From: JANQMX01 sp965247175
Lineage (GTDB): Bacteria > Pseudomonadota > Alphaproteobacteria > Kiloniellales > DSM-21159
Length of the DNA stretch: 64,000 nucleotides
Reading direction: 5' to 3'
NCBI GenBank assembly: GCA_965247175.1
Contig: OZ252006.1
Span: 3,844,001 to 3,908,000, forward strand
A model generated the notes under the pieces. That model ran no database searches, was not told the DNA's origin, and saw only the letters and a program-made list of their open reading frames with translations. The position numbers were made by a program, and so were the translations under genes. Positions within the stretch are counted from its first letter, which is position 1; each line of letters begins with the position of its first letter. Below, one piece after another: positions 63,295 to 64,000 of the stretch.

Positions 63295-63320
63295 GGGGGC
63301 TTGGGCCAGCCCAAGCCCCC
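63295..63320 (+). other. Intra-operon hairpin between dctP and dctQ
   Basis: GGGGGCTTGGG (63295-63305) and CCCAAGCCCCC (63310-63320) form a perfect 11-bp stem with a CCAG loop, flanked by further CTCGGG/CCCGAG pairing. No T run follows. It probably stabilises the upstream dctP message or thins transcription, giving more receptor than membrane subunits. Confidence 0.7.
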
Positions 63321-63371
63321 TCGGCCTCCCGAGAGCCCAACATCAAGCAATAACGCAACGGGAACAGGGTG

Positions 63372-63893
63372 ATGCGGCTGAAGCTCGCCCGTTGGCTCGA
63401 TCAGATCCTGCAGTGGACCCTGATCGTCCTGATGGTGTCGCTGACCGTGGTGGTCGTGCTTGCGGTGATCTTTCGCAAGCTTGGTGCGTCCTTGTCCTGG
63501 TATGACGAGGTCGCGGCCATTCTGCTGGCCTGGGTGACCTACTACGGCGCCGCCCTGGCCGCGCTTCGGCGGCGGCACATCGGCTTCGACGGCGTGCTGC
63601 TTGCGCTGCCGCTGCCGCAGCGCATGTACGCGGTGGTCTTCGCCGAGATCTGCGTCATCGGCTTCTTCGCCCTGCTCGCCTGGACCGGCATGATCGTGCT
63701 GCAGGTCCTCGAGGGCGAGACCCTGGTCAGCCTCACCTGGGTGCCCATCCAGCTCACGCAGTCCGTCATCCCGATCGGCGCGGCCGTGTTCATCATCGCC
63801 GAGCTGACCAGCCTGCCGGAGTATTGGCGCCAGGTGCGCGCCGGCCACTCGCTGGAGCATCCCGAGATCGTCGAGGAGAAGCCAGGCCAATGA
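63372..63893 (+). CDS. dctQ: TRAP transporter small membrane subunit (DctQ)
   Basis: 173 residues from ATG 63372 (GTG 63369 is adjacent; GGGAA spacing favours the ATG). Four hydrophobic helices: LQWTLIVLMVSLTVVVVLAV, SWYDEVAAILLAWVTYYGAA, YAVVFAEICVIGFFALLAW, and SVIPIGAAVFIIAELTSLP. WYDEVAAILLAWVTYYGAALA with RRRHIG is the usual DctQ signature. Works with DctM as the sodium-coupled membrane channel. ATGA overlap with dctM. Confidence 0.93.
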   Translation: MRLKLARWLDQILQWTLIVLMVSLTVVVVLAVIFRKLGASLSWYDEVAAILLAWVTYYGAALAALRRRHIGFDGVLLALPLPQRMYAVVFAEICVIGFFALLAWTGMIVLQVLEGETLVSLTWVPIQLTQSVIPIGAAVFIIAELTSLPEYWRQVRAGHSLEHPEIVEEKPGQ

Positions 63894-64000
63894 TCGTCGC
63901 CGGCATCTTCCTCGCGCTGATCGTCATGATCTGCTTCAACGTGCCGATCGCCGTTGCGCTCGCCATCTCGGCCATTCTGGGCCTGCTCTACATCGAAGGC
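63890..64000 (+). CDS. dctM: TRAP transporter large permease subunit (DctM), 5' part
   Basis: 37 codons in the window before the right edge. ATG at 63890 overlaps the dctQ stop as ATGA. VAGIFLALIVMICFNVPIAV with ALAISAILGLLYIEG is the expected first helix of the ~430-residue DctM/SiaM permease. Identification rests on position in dctPQM and this N-terminal helix. Confidence 0.85.
   Translation, partial: MIVAGIFLALIVMICFNVPIAVALAISAILGLLYIEG

Overview
The window is high-GC chromosomal DNA of an alphaproteobacterium, most likely from the Rhodospirillales in the broad sense. This rests on gene order (mutM / ubiE-ubiB / coaBC-dut beside rpsT-dnaA-dnaN-recF-gyrB), an RpoE-ChrR pair, an invasion-associated locus B gene, MmcB, and interspersed palindromes of the GTC(A/C)CCCGG...CCGGG(A/G)TCCA kind common in this group. 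Species cannot be read from the sequence. No tRNA, rRNA, CRISPR, insertion sequence or prophage was seen.

Layout. 1-5.4 kb: the start of pheS, then rplT-rpmI, a DinB-fold protein, a YkvA/DUF1232 protein, moeB, an exported coiled-coil protein, and cysK with an Rrf2 regulator. 5.4-13.6 kb: dut-coaBC, ubiB-ubiE, an M20 hydrolase, mutM, a crotonase and rpsT. 14.2-20.8 kb: the replication block dnaA, dnaN, recF, gyrB behind a 640-base lower-GC intergenic region. 21-24.8 kb: accessory genes (an HpaB/4-hydroxybutyryl-CoA-dehydratase-like protein with a divergent TetR regulator, a secreted Cys-rich triple-repeat protein and a two-helix membrane protein). 25-33.1 kb: class A penicillin-binding protein, VOC protein, rsmB, rpe, heparinase II/III-like protein, purH. 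33.3-42.2 kb: a second accessory stretch with a zeta-toxin-like ATPase and small partner, a LysR regulator, a UMF1 transporter, ybjQ, two tandem D12-class adenine methyltransferases, two SAM methyltransferases, a VOC protein and most of the dispersed repeats. 42.4-53.5 kb: acnA followed by strong hairpins, an OmpA-like lipoprotein, a histidine phosphatase, a DUF1223 protein, argG, a large MscS channel, rlmN and an IalB protein. 53.6-55.7 kb: an ECF sigma factor, a ChrR anti-sigma factor and an NnrU-like membrane protein. 55.7-64 kb: an AEC transporter, mmcB, and a divergent cluster of gntR plus a large FAD/Fe-S 2-hydroxyacid dehydrogenase facing a serine-glyoxylate-type aminotransferase and a TRAP transporter that runs off the window.

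How genes work together. The housekeeping blocks cover replication, translation, CoA, ubiquinone, purine and peptidoglycan synthesis. The last 7 kb looks like one catabolic unit: uptake by TRAP, oxidation of a 2-hydroxyacid, transamination of the 2-oxoacid, and control by GntR at a palindrome between the divergent halves. The sigma/ChrR pair probably answers singlet oxygen or related stress, but its ChrR lacks two of the four zinc ligands of the anti-sigma domain. The least understood items are the secreted Cys-rich triple-repeat protein with its membrane neighbour and the orphan pair of adenine methyltransferases.
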